Shown here one piece after another: positions 1 through 8,492 of a stretch of 64,000 nt of DNA; positions within the stretch are counted from its first letter, which is position 1, and each line of letters starts with the position of its first letter. The notes under the pieces are model-generated. The model worked only from the letters and a program-made list of their open reading frames with translations, had not been told where the DNA came from and searched no databases. The stretch is from Secundilactobacillus mixtipabuli (GTDB lineage: Bacteria; Bacillota; Bacilli; Lactobacillales; Lactobacillaceae), in assembly GCF_002217925.1 (NCBI RefSeq), contig NZ_BCMF01000001.1:62001-126000 (forward strand). The letters are read 5' to 3'. Made by a program: the position numbers and the translations under genes.

Positions 1-148
1 ACTGCAACGTGCCATTGAGGGTGATGTGGATCGTGGCAGTTTCATGGCTGGCCAGATTGCCGGTGCAATTCACGAAATTCGCCCCGCAAAGGCCATTGTC
101 ACTGAGCTGGCTAAAGGCGTTCCAACCATTATCGAAGACTTATTTTAA
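1..148 (+). CDS. C-terminal end of a FabK / nitronate monooxygenase-like flavoprotein (partial)
   Basis: Only the last 48 codons are in the window; the gene begins upstream. The visible end contains GDVDRGSFMAGQIAG followed by IRPAKAI, which resembles the C-terminal region of FMN-dependent enoyl-ACP reductase II (FabK) and nitronate monooxygenases, where a G-S-x-M-A-G-Q segment is followed by a short helix. FabK would reduce enoyl-ACP in fatty acid synthesis; a nitronate monooxygenase would detoxify nitroalkanes. The tail cannot separate the two. The stop lies 18 bp before the deformylase start, so the two genes probably share a transcript. Confidence 0.55.
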   Translation, partial: LQRAIEGDVDRGSFMAGQIAGAIHEIRPAKAIVTELAKGVPTIIEDLF

Positions 149-166
149 GAAGGAGTTTCCTATTTT

Positions 167-577
167 ATGATCAAAGAAATTAACCATAACCAAGCGTTCC
201 TCTCCCGGAAGGCAACTCGGGCCACTGAAGCGGACGCTGCTGCCGTAACCGATCTCGTTGATACTTTAAAGGCAAACACCAATCGAGCCGTGGGCTTAGC
301 TGCAAACATGATTGGCGTTAATAAACGGATCATCGTGATTCAGCTTGGGGTCCTTTCCATCCCCATGATCAATCCGGAAATTACCAAGAAAAGTAGCCCT
401 TACGAAGCTACTGAAGGCTGTTTATCACTGGAAGGCCAGCGGACAACCACCCGTTATAAAACCATCGAAGTCACCTACCAGGATCAAAGTTTTAAGTCGC
501 ATACGCAGACTTTTAAAGATTTTACTGCTCAAATTATTCAGCATGAGGTTGATCATACGAACGGAATTTTGATTTAG
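167..577 (+). CDS. def: Short peptide deformylase-family protein
   Basis: Peptide deformylases remove the formyl group from the N-terminal methionine of new proteins using a metal held by one Cys and two His. All three family motifs are present: GLAANM (residues 43-48), EGCLS (83-87, metal Cys) and HEVDH (126-130, metal His pair with catalytic Glu). At 136 residues it is shorter than usual and ends six residues after the HExxH motif, so the C-terminal helix is missing. The glutamine that normally ends motif I (GxGLAAxQ) is Met48. This short form is probably a paralogue of the housekeeping enzyme; activity is uncertain. A clear AAGGAG ribosome binding site precedes the ATG. Confidence 0.85.
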   Translation: MIKEINHNQAFLSRKATRATEADAAAVTDLVDTLKANTNRAVGLAANMIGVNKRIIVIQLGVLSIPMINPEITKKSSPYEATEGCLSLEGQRTTTRYKTIEVTYQDQSFKSHTQTFKDFTAQIIQHEVDHTNGILI

Positions 578-580
578 ATC

Positions 581-619
581 AGAGCGCAGAGTAACTCGGG
601 TTGATTCCAGAATATAAGA
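581..619 (+). repeat. Left-arm half copy of the composite palindrome family (A1)
   Basis: This segment matches the 5' arm of the dispersed palindromes found elsewhere (AGAGCG..., ACTCGGGTTGATTCC, AGA). Its own right arm is absent; the sequence runs directly into the following terminator. It is probably a truncated copy left 3' of the deformylase gene. Confidence 0.6.
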
Positions 620-621
620 AG

Positions 622-660
622 AAAAGCACTGAGAAATTTTTCTCGGTGCTTTTATTTTTA
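622..660. terminator. Rho-independent terminator after def
   Basis: An inverted repeat AAAAGCACYGAG / CTCGGTGCTTTT with a short A/T loop is followed by a T-rich run. It is flanked by A and T runs, so it could act in both directions, serving both def and the convergent oxidase. Confidence 0.8.
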
Positions 661-663
661 TAT

Positions 664-787
664 TGACTAAACGCGTTCAGAAAGTCTGCTCCCTGCCACC
701 TAAGGGGCCTCAGCACAAAATCCAAGACCAGGATTTCATGCTGAGGCCCCTTAGGTTCTGGGAGCAACCCGACTTTCTTCACGCTCT
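664..787 (-). repeat. Composite palindromic element, copy A2
   Basis: Read on the minus strand it has the family layout: AGAGCGTGA, stem 1 (AGAAAGTC/GACTTTCT), linker, stem 2 (GCTCCC/GGGAGC), a long inner stem (CCTAAGGGGCCTCAGCA and its complement) and a loop close to AAATCCTGGTCTTGGATTT, then ACGCG and the tail TTTAGTCAATATAAAA. The loop is nearly identical to copies E1 and E2 although the inner stems differ. One arm overlaps the stop codon of the neighbouring oxidase gene. It lies between two convergent genes. Confidence 0.85.
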
Positions 788-2180
788 AATTAATTTTCCT
801 CTTCGGATTCAACAACCCCATCGGATCAAACAGCGCCTTGATCTGATGCTGGATTTGGTCCACATCTTCACCCAATTCTTCGTTGTTCCATTGATTCTTC
901 AACGTACCAACGGCGTGTTCACCGGAAATCGTACCGCCCAGTTCCAGCGTCTTATGGAACATCAGCTGCAATGCTTCCACGACTGCTTGTGGCGTCTCCG
1001 TTTCTTCCTTTGGCCAAACGATTGTTGGGTGCACATTACCGTCACCAGCATGGCCCGCGACGTAAATCTTCAAGTGTTTTTGTTCACCAATATCATGAAT
1101 ATAATCCATCATTGGTGCAAGCTTCGACAGTGGCATTGCCATGTCTTCCATGATATGATTTTGACCAGCAAAGACGGCTGGTAACATATCGCGACGCAGT
1201 TTTTCCAGGTCAGCTTGTTTCTTAGGATCCGTTGTCACAGTGGCGTTCACTGCCCCGTACTTAGCCATCAGTTCTTTCAGCTTATCAACCACTTCTGGCA
1301 CACTGTTGTCGACTTTAAAGATCAGCATCGCCCCACTGTTATCGCTATAATGCGTTCCTTCGTATTGATCAAGAGCTTCAATGGTGGCATTATCTAAGGC
1401 CTCAAGCATTGTCGGATAAACACCTGAAATGCGAATTTCAGCAACCGCCTGAGCTAACTTGGTCATGTTCTCAAAAAAGGCTATGCCCATTGTCGGTTGA
1501 CCGATTGGAATTGGCATTAACTTGACGATAATTTCCGTGATGATACCTAAAGTCCCTTCGGAGCCAACAAATAATTGTGTCAGGTTATAACCGAAGGCCT
1601 GCTTTAATGTCCGGCCACCAACCTTGATCTCACGGCCATCTGCCAAAACGACTTTGAGTCCCAGCACATTATCCTTAGTCGCACCATACTTCACCGTACT
1701 CATCCCACCAGCATTGGTAGCCACGTTACCACCGATACCTGAAATTGGCTTTGAGCCTGGATCTGGTGCGTAAAACATGCCCTGTTCACGAGCAGCCTTA
1801 TCCAAGTCACCGTTAATGACTCCCGGTTCTACGACCGCCAATGAATCAGCCTTACTAATTTCCTTGATGTGGTTCATTTGCTTAGTTGAAAGAACGAAGC
1901 TACCTGCTAAACCATCCGCACCGACCACTGTACTGGTATACTGGTCTTGCGGAATCACTGATATGTGAAATTTCCGGGCAGCGCGCATCACGCCCTGAAT
2001 ATCTTGAGTTGATTTTGCTTCGATATAAGCTAATGCAAGGCCGCTATCGTCACTGGTCATCTTTGAACTAAACGATTGTTTTTTCAGCGTATCTACATCG
2101 GTAAAAACATCGCCGTCAGATACCTGTGCTTTTAAAAATTCAATGATTTGGTCATGACTAAATGCACTAAAAACTGTCAC
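786..2180 (-). CDS. FAD-binding (D)-2-hydroxyacid oxidase, GlcD / D-lactate dehydrogenase family
   Basis: Flavoenzyme of the vanillyl-alcohol oxidase fold that oxidises D-lactate or glycolate to the keto acid. The FAD-binding domain (about residues 40-220) shows PDPGSKPISGIGGNVATNAGG, and GSEGTLGIIT. The C-terminal cap domain carries HAGDGNVHP and GEHAVGTLK, metal and substrate motifs of the GlcD family. About 464 residues is normal length. I start at the GTG at 2180 because the AAAGGA site lies ten bases before it; the upstream in-frame TTG at 2189 almost touches that site. Exact substrate is not determinable. It stands alone, convergent with def. Confidence 0.85.
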   Translation of the reverse strand: MTVFSAFSHDQIIEFLKAQVSDGDVFTDVDTLKKQSFSSKMTSDDSGLALAYIEAKSTQDIQGVMRAARKFHISVIPQDQYTSTVVGADGLAGSFVLSTKQMNHIKEISKADSLAVVEPGVINGDLDKAAREQGMFYAPDPGSKPISGIGGNVATNAGGMSTVKYGATKDNVLGLKVVLADGREIKVGGRTLKQAFGYNLTQLFVGSEGTLGIITEIIVKLMPIPIGQPTMGIAFFENMTKLAQAVAEIRISGVYPTMLEALDNATIEALDQYEGTHYSDNSGAMLIFKVDNSVPEVVDKLKELMAKYGAVNATVTTDPKKQADLEKLRRDMLPAVFAGQNHIMEDMAMPLSKLAPMMDYIHDIGEQKHLKIYVAGHAGDGNVHPTIVWPKEETETPQAVVEALQLMFHKTLELGGTISGEHAVGTLKNQWNNEELGEDVDQIQHQIKALFDPMGLLNPKRKIN

Positions 2181-2391
2181 TACTATCAAGTCCTTTCTAA
2201 GCTAAATGCTTTGGGTAATAGTATAGTGCAATCATTTAATGGATAAAATGATTTACACTTATATCGAACGATCTCAACTTTAAGTTTTATTTACATTCAT
2301 CAATTTAACTTTCAATACCTCCCGTTATCGGCTATCCTTAATACTTATATGAATTTTGTCATTCGAACATCATAAAACTAAGGAGTCACGT

Positions 2392-3462
2392 ATGCCAACA
2401 CAAAAACCAAAACACGCCATTTCAAAGAGGCACTCAAAAACTCGCGCTTTCATTCTTTGGACACTAGCTATTATCGTCATTCTCCTGGGTTCAGCTGGGG
2501 CATACGCTGCCTATCAAACTAAAACTAGCCTTGATAAAACCTATTCTGCGGCTCATGGGGCTCACACTGCCAAGGTTGCCAATTCGAAACCAGTCAGTAT
2601 TTTGCTCATGGGGACTGACACGGGTGCGCTAGGCCGGACGGATAAGGGTCGAACCGATACCATGATGGTGGTCACCATCAATCCCAAAACCAAGAAAGCG
2701 ACCATGGTCAGCATCCCCCGTGACACTCTGGTTAAAGTTTCCGGTACGAATAATACCGAAAAAATTAACGCTGCTTATACGGTCGGTGGTGCTTCAACTT
2801 CAATGAAGACCGTTGAAAACCTGTTGAACGTCCCGCTTAATTACTACGTGTTGCTCAATATGGGTGGCCTCGAAAAAGTCGTCAATGCAATCGGTGGAAT
2901 TGATGTCAAAGTGCCGTTTTCTTGGTCTGATTCACACACGCACATGTCATTTGAAAAGGGTAAAGCTCATTTAAATGGTAAACAGGCCTTAGCATTTGCC
3001 AGAATGCGTTATGAAGATCCTAACGGTGACTATGGTCGCCAGCAGCGTCAACAGCAAGTCATTCAGCAAATCGTGAAAAAGGTATCGAAATCCGCTGATA
3101 TCTCAATGTATCAAAAATTACTTAACTTACTCTCGAACAACATGAAAACTAACATGGCGTTTAACGATATGATCAGTCTTGCTGAACACGACAAGGATTC
3201 GGTTAAAAACGTTAAAAAGTCTAGCTTGAAGGGCCTTGGCGCTTACATTAACGACGAAGCCTTCCAAGTACCAAACACCCAAACGCTTCAGACCACATCC
3301 GACCTCCTGAGAAAATCGCTGGGCTTATCCACCCAAACGCTGGCTAACTTTAACACCAAGGAAAACCAGCAAAACACGAAGAACGGTTTTGACTGGAAAT
3401 CAGGTAACAACCCCGTTTACACGGTATATGATAGTGGCGATTCTCAAGCAGTTAGCAACTAA
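2392..3462 (+). CDS. lytR: LytR-CpsA-Psr family wall-polymer ligase
   Basis: Membrane-anchored enzyme that transfers undecaprenyl-linked anionic polymers such as teichoic acid to peptidoglycan outside the cell. A basic N-terminus is followed by one membrane segment (about residues 18-40) and the LCP domain: LLMGTDTG..R.D.GRTDTMM, SIPRDTLV, the LNMGGLEKVVNAIGGIDV block and LNGKQALAFARMRYEDPNGD, with the Arg and Asp residues that bind the pyrophosphate and metal. The start is the ATG after AAGGAG; an upstream TTG in frame has no such site. 356 residues, usual for the family. The downstream region carries palindrome copy B. Confidence 0.92.
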   Translation: MPTQKPKHAISKRHSKTRAFILWTLAIIVILLGSAGAYAAYQTKTSLDKTYSAAHGAHTAKVANSKPVSILLMGTDTGALGRTDKGRTDTMMVVTINPKTKKATMVSIPRDTLVKVSGTNNTEKINAAYTVGGASTSMKTVENLLNVPLNYYVLLNMGGLEKVVNAIGGIDVKVPFSWSDSHTHMSFEKGKAHLNGKQALAFARMRYEDPNGDYGRQQRQQQVIQQIVKKVSKSADISMYQKLLNLLSNNMKTNMAFNDMISLAEHDKDSVKNVKKSSLKGLGAYINDEAFQVPNTQTLQTTSDLLRKSLGLSTQTLANFNTKENQQNTKNGFDWKSGNNPVYTVYDSGDSQAVSN

Positions 3463-3468
3463 TAAAAA

Positions 3469-3610
3469 AGAGTGTGCGACAAAACTCGGTAGATTCCAGA
3501 ATTTAACGCAAAATATGCCTATCCCGGCGAACTTTGTCGGGGTAGGCATATTTTTGCGTTAAATGGCCGGAATCTGAGTTTTGATGCATGATTAGGCTAT
3601 ATTGAAGTAT
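3469..3610 (+). repeat. Composite palindromic element, copy B
   Basis: It has stem 1 (AAAACT/AGTTTT), stem 2 (GATTCC/GGAATC), a long inner stem (TTTAACGCAAAAATATGCC-like arms) and the tail ATTAGGCTATATTGAAGTA. It lies between the convergent lytR and amino-acid permease genes and may act as a bidirectional terminator, although no long T run follows. Confidence 0.85.
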
Positions 3611-3699
3611 CGAACCAAAGGATAATCCTAACGAATTTTAATTAAAAAATTAATTGAAATATTTGTCGATATAAACTTATGGCACAACTACAATTTTCA

Positions 3700-5112
3700 C
3701 TAACCCCTTTTATTTAATAAACTGTGGCGAACACCATACGTCGCGTAAACGACAACACCGATGGCAAACCAGATACCAGATACGATCCAAGTCTCTAATG
3801 GCAACTGAAGCAACATCCAGATACATAAGCCAGCAGAGATGATGGGTAGAAAAGGATATAGCGGTACTTTAAAGCCAGTATTTTCAAGATCTTGTCGTTT
3901 CCGTAATGGTAAGACCCCCAGTGACATCATGGTAAAGGCAATCAAAGTCCCAATGTTAACCAACTGAGTTAAGCGATCCAATGATACGAGGCCACCCATA
4001 ATTGCGATGACAACGGTAACAGCCAGTAAACTATGGCTAGGGACTTGATGTTTCATTTCAATTTTCCCTAACCCCTTTGGCAACAAGCCATCCCGACCAA
4101 TCGAATAAATGAGTCGTGAGGAGCTATAGATCATGGATAACATCATGGTAAACATTCCAGCCAACGCACCAATTGAGATAATGCCGGCAACCCAGTTTTG
4201 GTTAACTAATTGTAAAGCAAAGGAAACTGGGGCAGCCACGTTTAGTTTCGTGTATGAAACCATACCAGTCAAAACTGCAGCAACGGCCATATACAACACG
4301 GTACAGATTATCAGCGTCCCAATAATGCCAATTGGCATATTTCGTTTGGGATTCTTGACTTCTGCTGCGGATGCTGAAACACAGTCAAAACCAAGATAAG
4401 CGTAGAATACCAGTGAAGCACCACGCATAATCCCGTGAGAACCATAAGGTGAAAATGGTGTCCAATTACTTGGCTTCACGTAGAAAAGGCCAACTACAAC
4501 GAACAAGATAATAATGGCAATTTTTGTCACCACAATCACATTATTGATTCGGGTAGACGTCTTCACGCCCTGAGTCAGCAGTAAACTAATAGCCAAGACG
4601 ATCAATACGGCGAAAATGTTAATGTAAGTGCCATGGGCCGGGTCAAAGCTTCCCGTGATTGCCTTGGGAATCGTAATGCCGAGTCCCTTTAAAAATGAAA
4701 CAAGATAGGCTGACCAACCAGTGGAGACGGCTGCCACTGATAACATATATTCTAGAATCAGTGCCCAGCCAATCACCCAGCCAATAAACTCGCCGAAAAC
4801 AATATTACCGTACGAATAGGCACTCCCCGCAACGGGTAAGGCTGATGAAAATTCTGCGTAACACATTGCTGCAGTAGCACACACAAGTGCCGCCAAAACG
4901 AACGAAATCACGATGCCGGGACCGCTGTATAACGCAGCTACCGTTCCTGGAAGGATGAAGATCCCCGTTCCAATAACGGTACCAACCCCTAATAACAGTA
5001 AATCTTTTGCATCCATCGATTTCTCTAATAGACTGTCCTTATCCAAATATCGATCAAGGCTTTCCTTTTTTGTTAGTCGACCGACTAACCTTGTGACCGC
5101 TGTGTTCTCCAT
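3700..5112 (-). CDS. APC-superfamily amino-acid permease under Phe-leader attenuation
   Basis: Integral membrane amino-acid:proton symporter of the APC superfamily, close to the cationic/YfnA-like branch. The 470-residue chain has about 12 membrane segments; the first carries the unwound-helix motif GTVIGTGIFILPG (about residues 43-55), and the sixth region has YAYLGFDCVSASAAEVKNP. The start follows AAGGAGG. The leader on the same strand encodes a peptide with five Phe codons and a terminator, which suggests that expression responds to charged tRNA-Phe and that phenylalanine or aromatic amino acids are substrates. That assignment is inference from regulation, since family alone would suggest basic or neutral amino acids. 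Confidence 0.88.
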   Translation of the reverse strand: MENTAVTRLVGRLTKKESLDRYLDKDSLLEKSMDAKDLLLLGVGTVIGTGIFILPGTVAALYSGPGIVISFVLAALVCATAAMCYAEFSSALPVAGSAYSYGNIVFGEFIGWVIGWALILEYMLSVAAVSTGWSAYLVSFLKGLGITIPKAITGSFDPAHGTYINIFAVLIVLAISLLLTQGVKTSTRINNVIVVTKIAIIILFVVVGLFYVKPSNWTPFSPYGSHGIMRGASLVFYAYLGFDCVSASAAEVKNPKRNMPIGIIGTLIICTVLYMAVAAVLTGMVSYTKLNVAAPVSFALQLVNQNWVAGIISIGALAGMFTMMLSMIYSSSRLIYSIGRDGLLPKGLGKIEMKHQVPSHSLLAVTVVIAIMGGLVSLDRLTQLVNIGTLIAFTMMSLGVLPLRKRQDLENTGFKVPLYPFLPIISAGLCIWMLLQLPLETWIVSGIWFAIGVVVYATYGVRHSLLNKRG

Positions 5113-5160
5113 AACTATTCCTCCTTATTTCTCATCAACAGGTGAGCACTACTGGTCAGA

Positions 5161-5201
5161 CAAACAAAAAACACCAGGGACCACGTTGTCCGCTGGTGTT
5201 T
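5161..5201 (-). terminator. Attenuator terminator before the amino-acid permease
   Basis: On the minus strand ACACCAG (5199-5193) pairs with CTGGTGT (5177-5171), with an inner GGAC/GTCC pair, followed by TTTTTT. The alternative antiterminator pairs GCTGGT (5209-5204) with ACCAGC (5197-5192), using the same ACCAG arm, so the two folds exclude each other. Confidence 0.85.
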
Positions 5202-5278
5202 TAACCAGCCAGACAGCCCAAGCGTTTCGCCTAGCTGTCTGACCATTAGTGATAAGTGCCATGCTAATAGCAACTTCT

Positions 5279-5359
5279 CTAACTAACTGGTTGATAGCCA
5301 GGCTGGTTAAAGAAGAAGAAAAATCGCTGTGAAGTTGAACTTAAACGATTGATCAGCAT
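5279..5359 (-). CDS. Phenylalanine-rich attenuator leader peptide
   Basis: A 26-codon reading frame starts with ATG at 5359, with GGGAG nine bases upstream. It has five consecutive Phe codons (5309-5323) and ends with TAG at 5279-5281. Immediately after the Phe codons lies AACCAGCC (5308-5301), an exact complement of GGCTGGTT (5210-5203), the strand that can otherwise form the antiterminator. A ribosome stalled at the Phe codons would cover the first segment, leave the second free to form the antiterminator, and allow transcription into the permease. A freely moving ribosome would let the first segment capture it and the terminator form. This is the logic of the enterobacterial pheA and pheST leaders; here it is read directly from sequence. 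Confidence 0.85.
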   Translation of the reverse strand: MLINRLSSTSQRFFFFFNQPGYQPVS

Positions 5360-5391
5360 TATATGGCACTCCCTTCGTTGTTTATGAGGGT

Positions 5392-5420
5392 ATTTTAACA
5401 ATATAATGAGAGATATGCAA
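5392..5420 (-). promoter_or_regulatory. Promoter of the Phe-leader/permease operon
   Basis: On the minus strand TTGCAT (5420-5415) and TAAAAT (5397-5392) are separated by 17 bases, a good vegetative sigma-factor promoter. Transcription would begin about 25-30 bases before the leader peptide start. Confidence 0.7.
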
Positions 5421-5459
5421 GGAAAAGTTGTAAGATACTGAGAAAATCTCGCTAAATTA

Positions 5460-6410
5460 TTAATCCTGGACAACTTTTTCATTGATTTTCAGTGTACTGG
5501 CCGCGACGCTCTTTGCCCGTCCTCGCTGTAACAAGTAAATAGCGACGATCACGAGTATTGAGCCTAACACTTCTACCCAGCTGATTTGCAGTCCTAGAAA
5601 AACCACACTTAAAATAAAGGTCATCACTGGCTGAGCGGCATCCACGATACTGATCACATCTGACGGTGCATAATGACTGCTGATGAGTAACAAGCCGAAT
5701 GGTAAAATAGTGCCAAAAACAATGACAGTAAGCATCGACAATATCAGGGGTGTTGTCATTGGCGGCGTATTGACCCAAACCGGCTGATGGAGATTAAATA
5801 ATATACCAGCAATCAGTGTCCCCCAACCCAGTATCAAAATGGGTGACCCACCGGCTTTAACGATTGGCCGGGGTAACGTCACGTAAAGGGCTGCGGTGAT
5901 ACCGGAACCAATCCCCCAGATCAGTGCGTTTGCTGGGATCGCAAGTTGCGACACGTTGCCCTTCGTAATGGCTAAGAAAACACCCAGCATTGAAACTGCA
6001 AAGGCAATCAAGTCACTGCGATATGGGATCTGATGTTTAAAAGCCAAACCGCCAACCACAATAAATAAGGGACTGAGATATTGCAGAATAGTCGCCGACG
6101 CAGCGTTGCCCTTCTGCACGGACATGTAAAACGTCAGTAAGTTCGCACTTAATCCCAATACAGCGTAGGCGAACAATGAGCCAGCTAACCGCCATGATTT
6201 AAAGACTTCAAAAACGTGGCCTCGAGATGTAAACGTCCCAATAAGCATCAGTAGAACACCCGCCCCTAAAGTCCGTGCTGATAAAAACCAGGCAGCTGGA
6301 ATATGCTGGTTTTGCGAAATATATTGCAGGACTGTGCCAGAAATGCCCCACATAATTGAAGCAAGCAAGGCTAACAGAATTCCTCGTGTAACGTGGTTTT
6401 GATTGTTCAT
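5460..6410 (-). CDS. EamA/DMT-family exporter
   Basis: About ten membrane segments arranged as two EamA repeats, the drug/metabolite transporter fold. The N-terminal repeat shows LALLASIMWGISGTV and the second IVDAAQPVMTFILSVVFLGL with a final EVLGSILVIVAIYLL, typical of this family. Such proteins export metabolites or amino acids; the substrate cannot be predicted. I start at ATG 6410, eight bases after GGGGAG, rather than at the TTG two codons upstream. 316 residues, normal. It is transcribed away from the next operon and is separated from the permease leader by about 50 bp. Confidence 0.85.
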   Translation of the reverse strand: MNNQNHVTRGILLALLASIMWGISGTVLQYISQNQHIPAAWFLSARTLGAGVLLMLIGTFTSRGHVFEVFKSWRLAGSLFAYAVLGLSANLLTFYMSVQKGNAASATILQYLSPLFIVVGGLAFKHQIPYRSDLIAFAVSMLGVFLAITKGNVSQLAIPANALIWGIGSGITAALYVTLPRPIVKAGGSPILILGWGTLIAGILFNLHQPVWVNTPPMTTPLILSMLTVIVFGTILPFGLLLISSHYAPSDVISIVDAAQPVMTFILSVVFLGLQISWVEVLGSILVIVAIYLLQRGRAKSVAASTLKINEKVVQD

Positions 6411-6669
6411 GTGCAATTCTCCCCAAAAGTTAAATCTGTATTTTATCAGAATACTAAATCATTATGAAAGGGCTATGGGAATACGGAAAAATTAATCCTA
6501 GTATCTGGTGTACTTATCTCATAATTTATATCTGATTTGATATACAATTCGAATTTAAATCATCACGCTGATTAATATTAATGAATCACACCAAAAAGGA
6601 TCGATTACCCGTCAACAATTGACTGATAATTGATTCCTTTTCTTTACCTATCATTTTGCACTTTAAAAA
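6411..6669. other. Intergenic region, nothing recognised
   Basis: A/T-rich stretch between the exporter start and the end of the ABC permease gene. I see no open frame, strong hairpin or repeat in it; it should hold the exporter promoter. Confidence 0.5.
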
Positions 6670-7419
6670 CTATTGAGCAGTTTCAACGAACTTATGCATT
6701 AATAGAATGTTGGCAACAATTTCAAGCGCAGCTACTAAAACAAGGACACCTAAAAGCGCAAGTATTGCTCCCCATCCTAGTGAGAGGCCGTTCATCAATG
6801 TGCCATAGATTTGGAAAAAGACCGCTCCCAAACGAATAATGGCAAAACTGATGACGATATATAAGATGCCCCGAATAATTTTTTGACGGCCAATTGGCAA
6901 GAACGCGTCGATGCTGAGCATAATCAAATGAATCAAGGAAATCGTCGCCCAAGCCATTATGATTGTAGCTAGTACAATTCCAAATGCGACGACGATGGTA
7001 GTAGCAATCCGATTAGAACTCGTGCCAAATCCCGTTACACCCATAAAACGATTACCAGTTATCCAGCTAACAACCAGCTTCAGAACTAGCTGAACAGCCA
7101 TAAAGTATAGGAGACCAATTAAGGTGGTGCAGAGGTTGCTTAAATATATTTTAGTATCGCTAGCTGGTATCAAGCGGATAGCATCATTTTGATAAACGTC
7201 TTCGTTAAACTTTGACAGCCTAATAAAGGCCACCAAAAATGCCAATGAACTCCAAAGACTGGCGAAAGACTGCAGATCAGCTGCGCGGTACTCCCTATTT
7301 AAAACGACCGTGTAGATTTCAGTTGCAACGATTGCAATGAGCATTAATAAAATAATTCGGTTTAATGATTTAAATCGATCCCGTAAGAATGCGGGAACCA
7401 ACGATGTAAACTTAGTCAT
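6670..7419 (-). CDS. ABC transporter membrane subunit of a GntR-linked operon
   Basis: A 249-residue protein with about six hydrophobic segments and no ATP-binding motif. It is the last gene of a three-gene operon with an ATPase and a YtrA-type GntR regulator, so it is most likely the ABC-2-like permease partner. The ATG at 7419 overlaps the ATPase stop in ATGACTAA, and GGGGAGG lies nine bases before it; the longer frame upstream would run through the ATPase gene. Such systems often export antimicrobials or respond to envelope stress. Sequence alone does not show the substrate. Confidence 0.75.
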   Translation of the reverse strand: MTKFTSLVPAFLRDRFKSLNRIILLMLIAIVATEIYTVVLNREYRAADLQSFASLWSSLAFLVAFIRLSKFNEDVYQNDAIRLIPASDTKIYLSNLCTTLIGLLYFMAVQLVLKLVVSWITGNRFMGVTGFGTSSNRIATTIVVAFGIVLATIIMAWATISLIHLIMLSIDAFLPIGRQKIIRGILYIVISFAIIRLGAVFFQIYGTLMNGLSLGWGAILALLGVLVLVAALEIVANILLMHKFVETAQ

Positions 7420-8125
7420 TCGAATCAGCCTCCCCATACAAGCTTTCGTAGTAGTCCTCAATACTCTGACCACTTTCTTCACGAATCGCATCAGCAGCCT
7501 TGTGGACCGCCACGGTATTATCCTTAATCACCACGATTTCATCCAAAATCGGTGCAATCTCAGAAACATAGTGATCGCTGATGATCATCAGTGAGTCAGC
7601 CGGTTTCCACTGGATAATACTATTAATGATTTTCTTTCGACTCATACTATCGATCCCACTAAATGGTTCATCAAGTAAATAAACACTTGCCTGGCGAGCT
7701 AATGTTAAACTGATAACTAATTTTTCCCGAGTCCCTTTTGATAAAGCAGATAGCCGTTGCGATTCATCCAGGTTTAAAAACGAACTCATTTGATCATACT
7801 TCTGCTCATCAAAATCTGGATAAACACGTTGACAGAAGCTTTTAACTTCCGTGATCTTTAAGCTCGCTGACAAGCCCCCTAACGGATTACTAAAACTAAT
7901 CAACCTTTTGCGCGTTGGCAGAGCCGTTTCCTCATTAACTGAAACCATCCCCTTGGCGTTTTTTGCAACACCAGCAATCAACCGCATTAGTGTGGTCTTA
8001 CCGGCACCATTTTCTCCCAATAGTCCAACGATTTTATCACCGGAAAGCGTTAAAGAAACATCTGTTAAAATCTTTTTCAGGTTCCTGCGATAGGTCAAAT
8101 TTTCAATTTTTAGCGTTGTTGTCAT
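7412..8125 (-). CDS. ABC transporter ATP-binding protein (YtrB/YhcG-like)
   Basis: ATPase subunit with Walker A GLLGENGAGKTTLM (about residues 37-50), a signature LSKGTREKLVISLTLA that deviates from LSGGQ as in the YtrB group, Walker B VYLLDEPFSGID and the switch His in ISDHYVSE. 237 residues. The start is ATG 8125, preceded by a G-rich site, and it overlaps the end of the gntR gene by 23 bp. This indicates translational coupling. Partner of the downstream membrane subunit. Confidence 0.88.
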   Translation of the reverse strand: MTTTLKIENLTYRRNLKKILTDVSLTLSGDKIVGLLGENGAGKTTLMRLIAGVAKNAKGMVSVNEETALPTRKRLISFSNPLGGLSASLKITEVKSFCQRVYPDFDEQKYDQMSSFLNLDESQRLSALSKGTREKLVISLTLARQASVYLLDEPFSGIDSMSRKKIINSIIQWKPADSLMIISDHYVSEIAPILDEIVVIKDNTVAVHKAADAIREESGQSIEDYYESLYGEADSND

Positions 8126-8492
8126 TTGAATCCCCCTGCCCTTCAATATATGCCGTTAGCTCATCAATCATCTGTTCATCACTGATCCGTAAGCGATGAA
8201 GCTGATCGTAGAGTTGTTTTAAATATTGAGTAATCAGCCGTTCCCTTAACCGCTCAATAATTTGCGGATCGTCAGTCACGAAGTTGCCACGGCCACGTTG
8301 TGAAATCACTACTCCTTCGGCTATCATTTCACGTAATGCCCGCTGAACGGTATTAACATTAACAGTTAACGAAACGGCAAGCTGCCGTACCGCAGGGAGC
8401 TTATCGCCTGGTGCCAACTCGCCCGCAATAATTCGATCATAGATAACCGTTTTGATTTGATAATAAATGGGTACCTTGTCGTCAAATTCCAT
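8103..8492 (-). CDS. GntR-family regulator, YtrA subfamily
   Basis: Short regulator with an N-terminal winged helix-turn-helix (IYYQIKTVIYDRIIAGELAPGDKLPAVRQLAVSLTVNVNTVQRALREM) and only a brief C-terminal tail, the layout of the YtrA subfamily that autoregulates ABC transporter operons. 129 residues. AAGGAGG lies before the ATG. It is first in the operon and probably represses it; an operator would lie in the adjacent A/T-rich upstream region. Confidence 0.88.
   Translation of the reverse strand: MEFDDKVPIYYQIKTVIYDRIIAGELAPGDKLPAVRQLAVSLTVNVNTVQRALREMIAEGVVISQRGRGNFVTDDPQIIERLRERLITQYLKQLYDQLHRLRISDEQMIDELTAYIEGQGDSNDNNAKN

Noticed and set aside
663-1184. 173-codon plus-strand open frame
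   Set aside because: It runs across palindrome A2 and antisense through the oxidase gene, has no ribosome binding site and reads as the complement of a well-supported protein.
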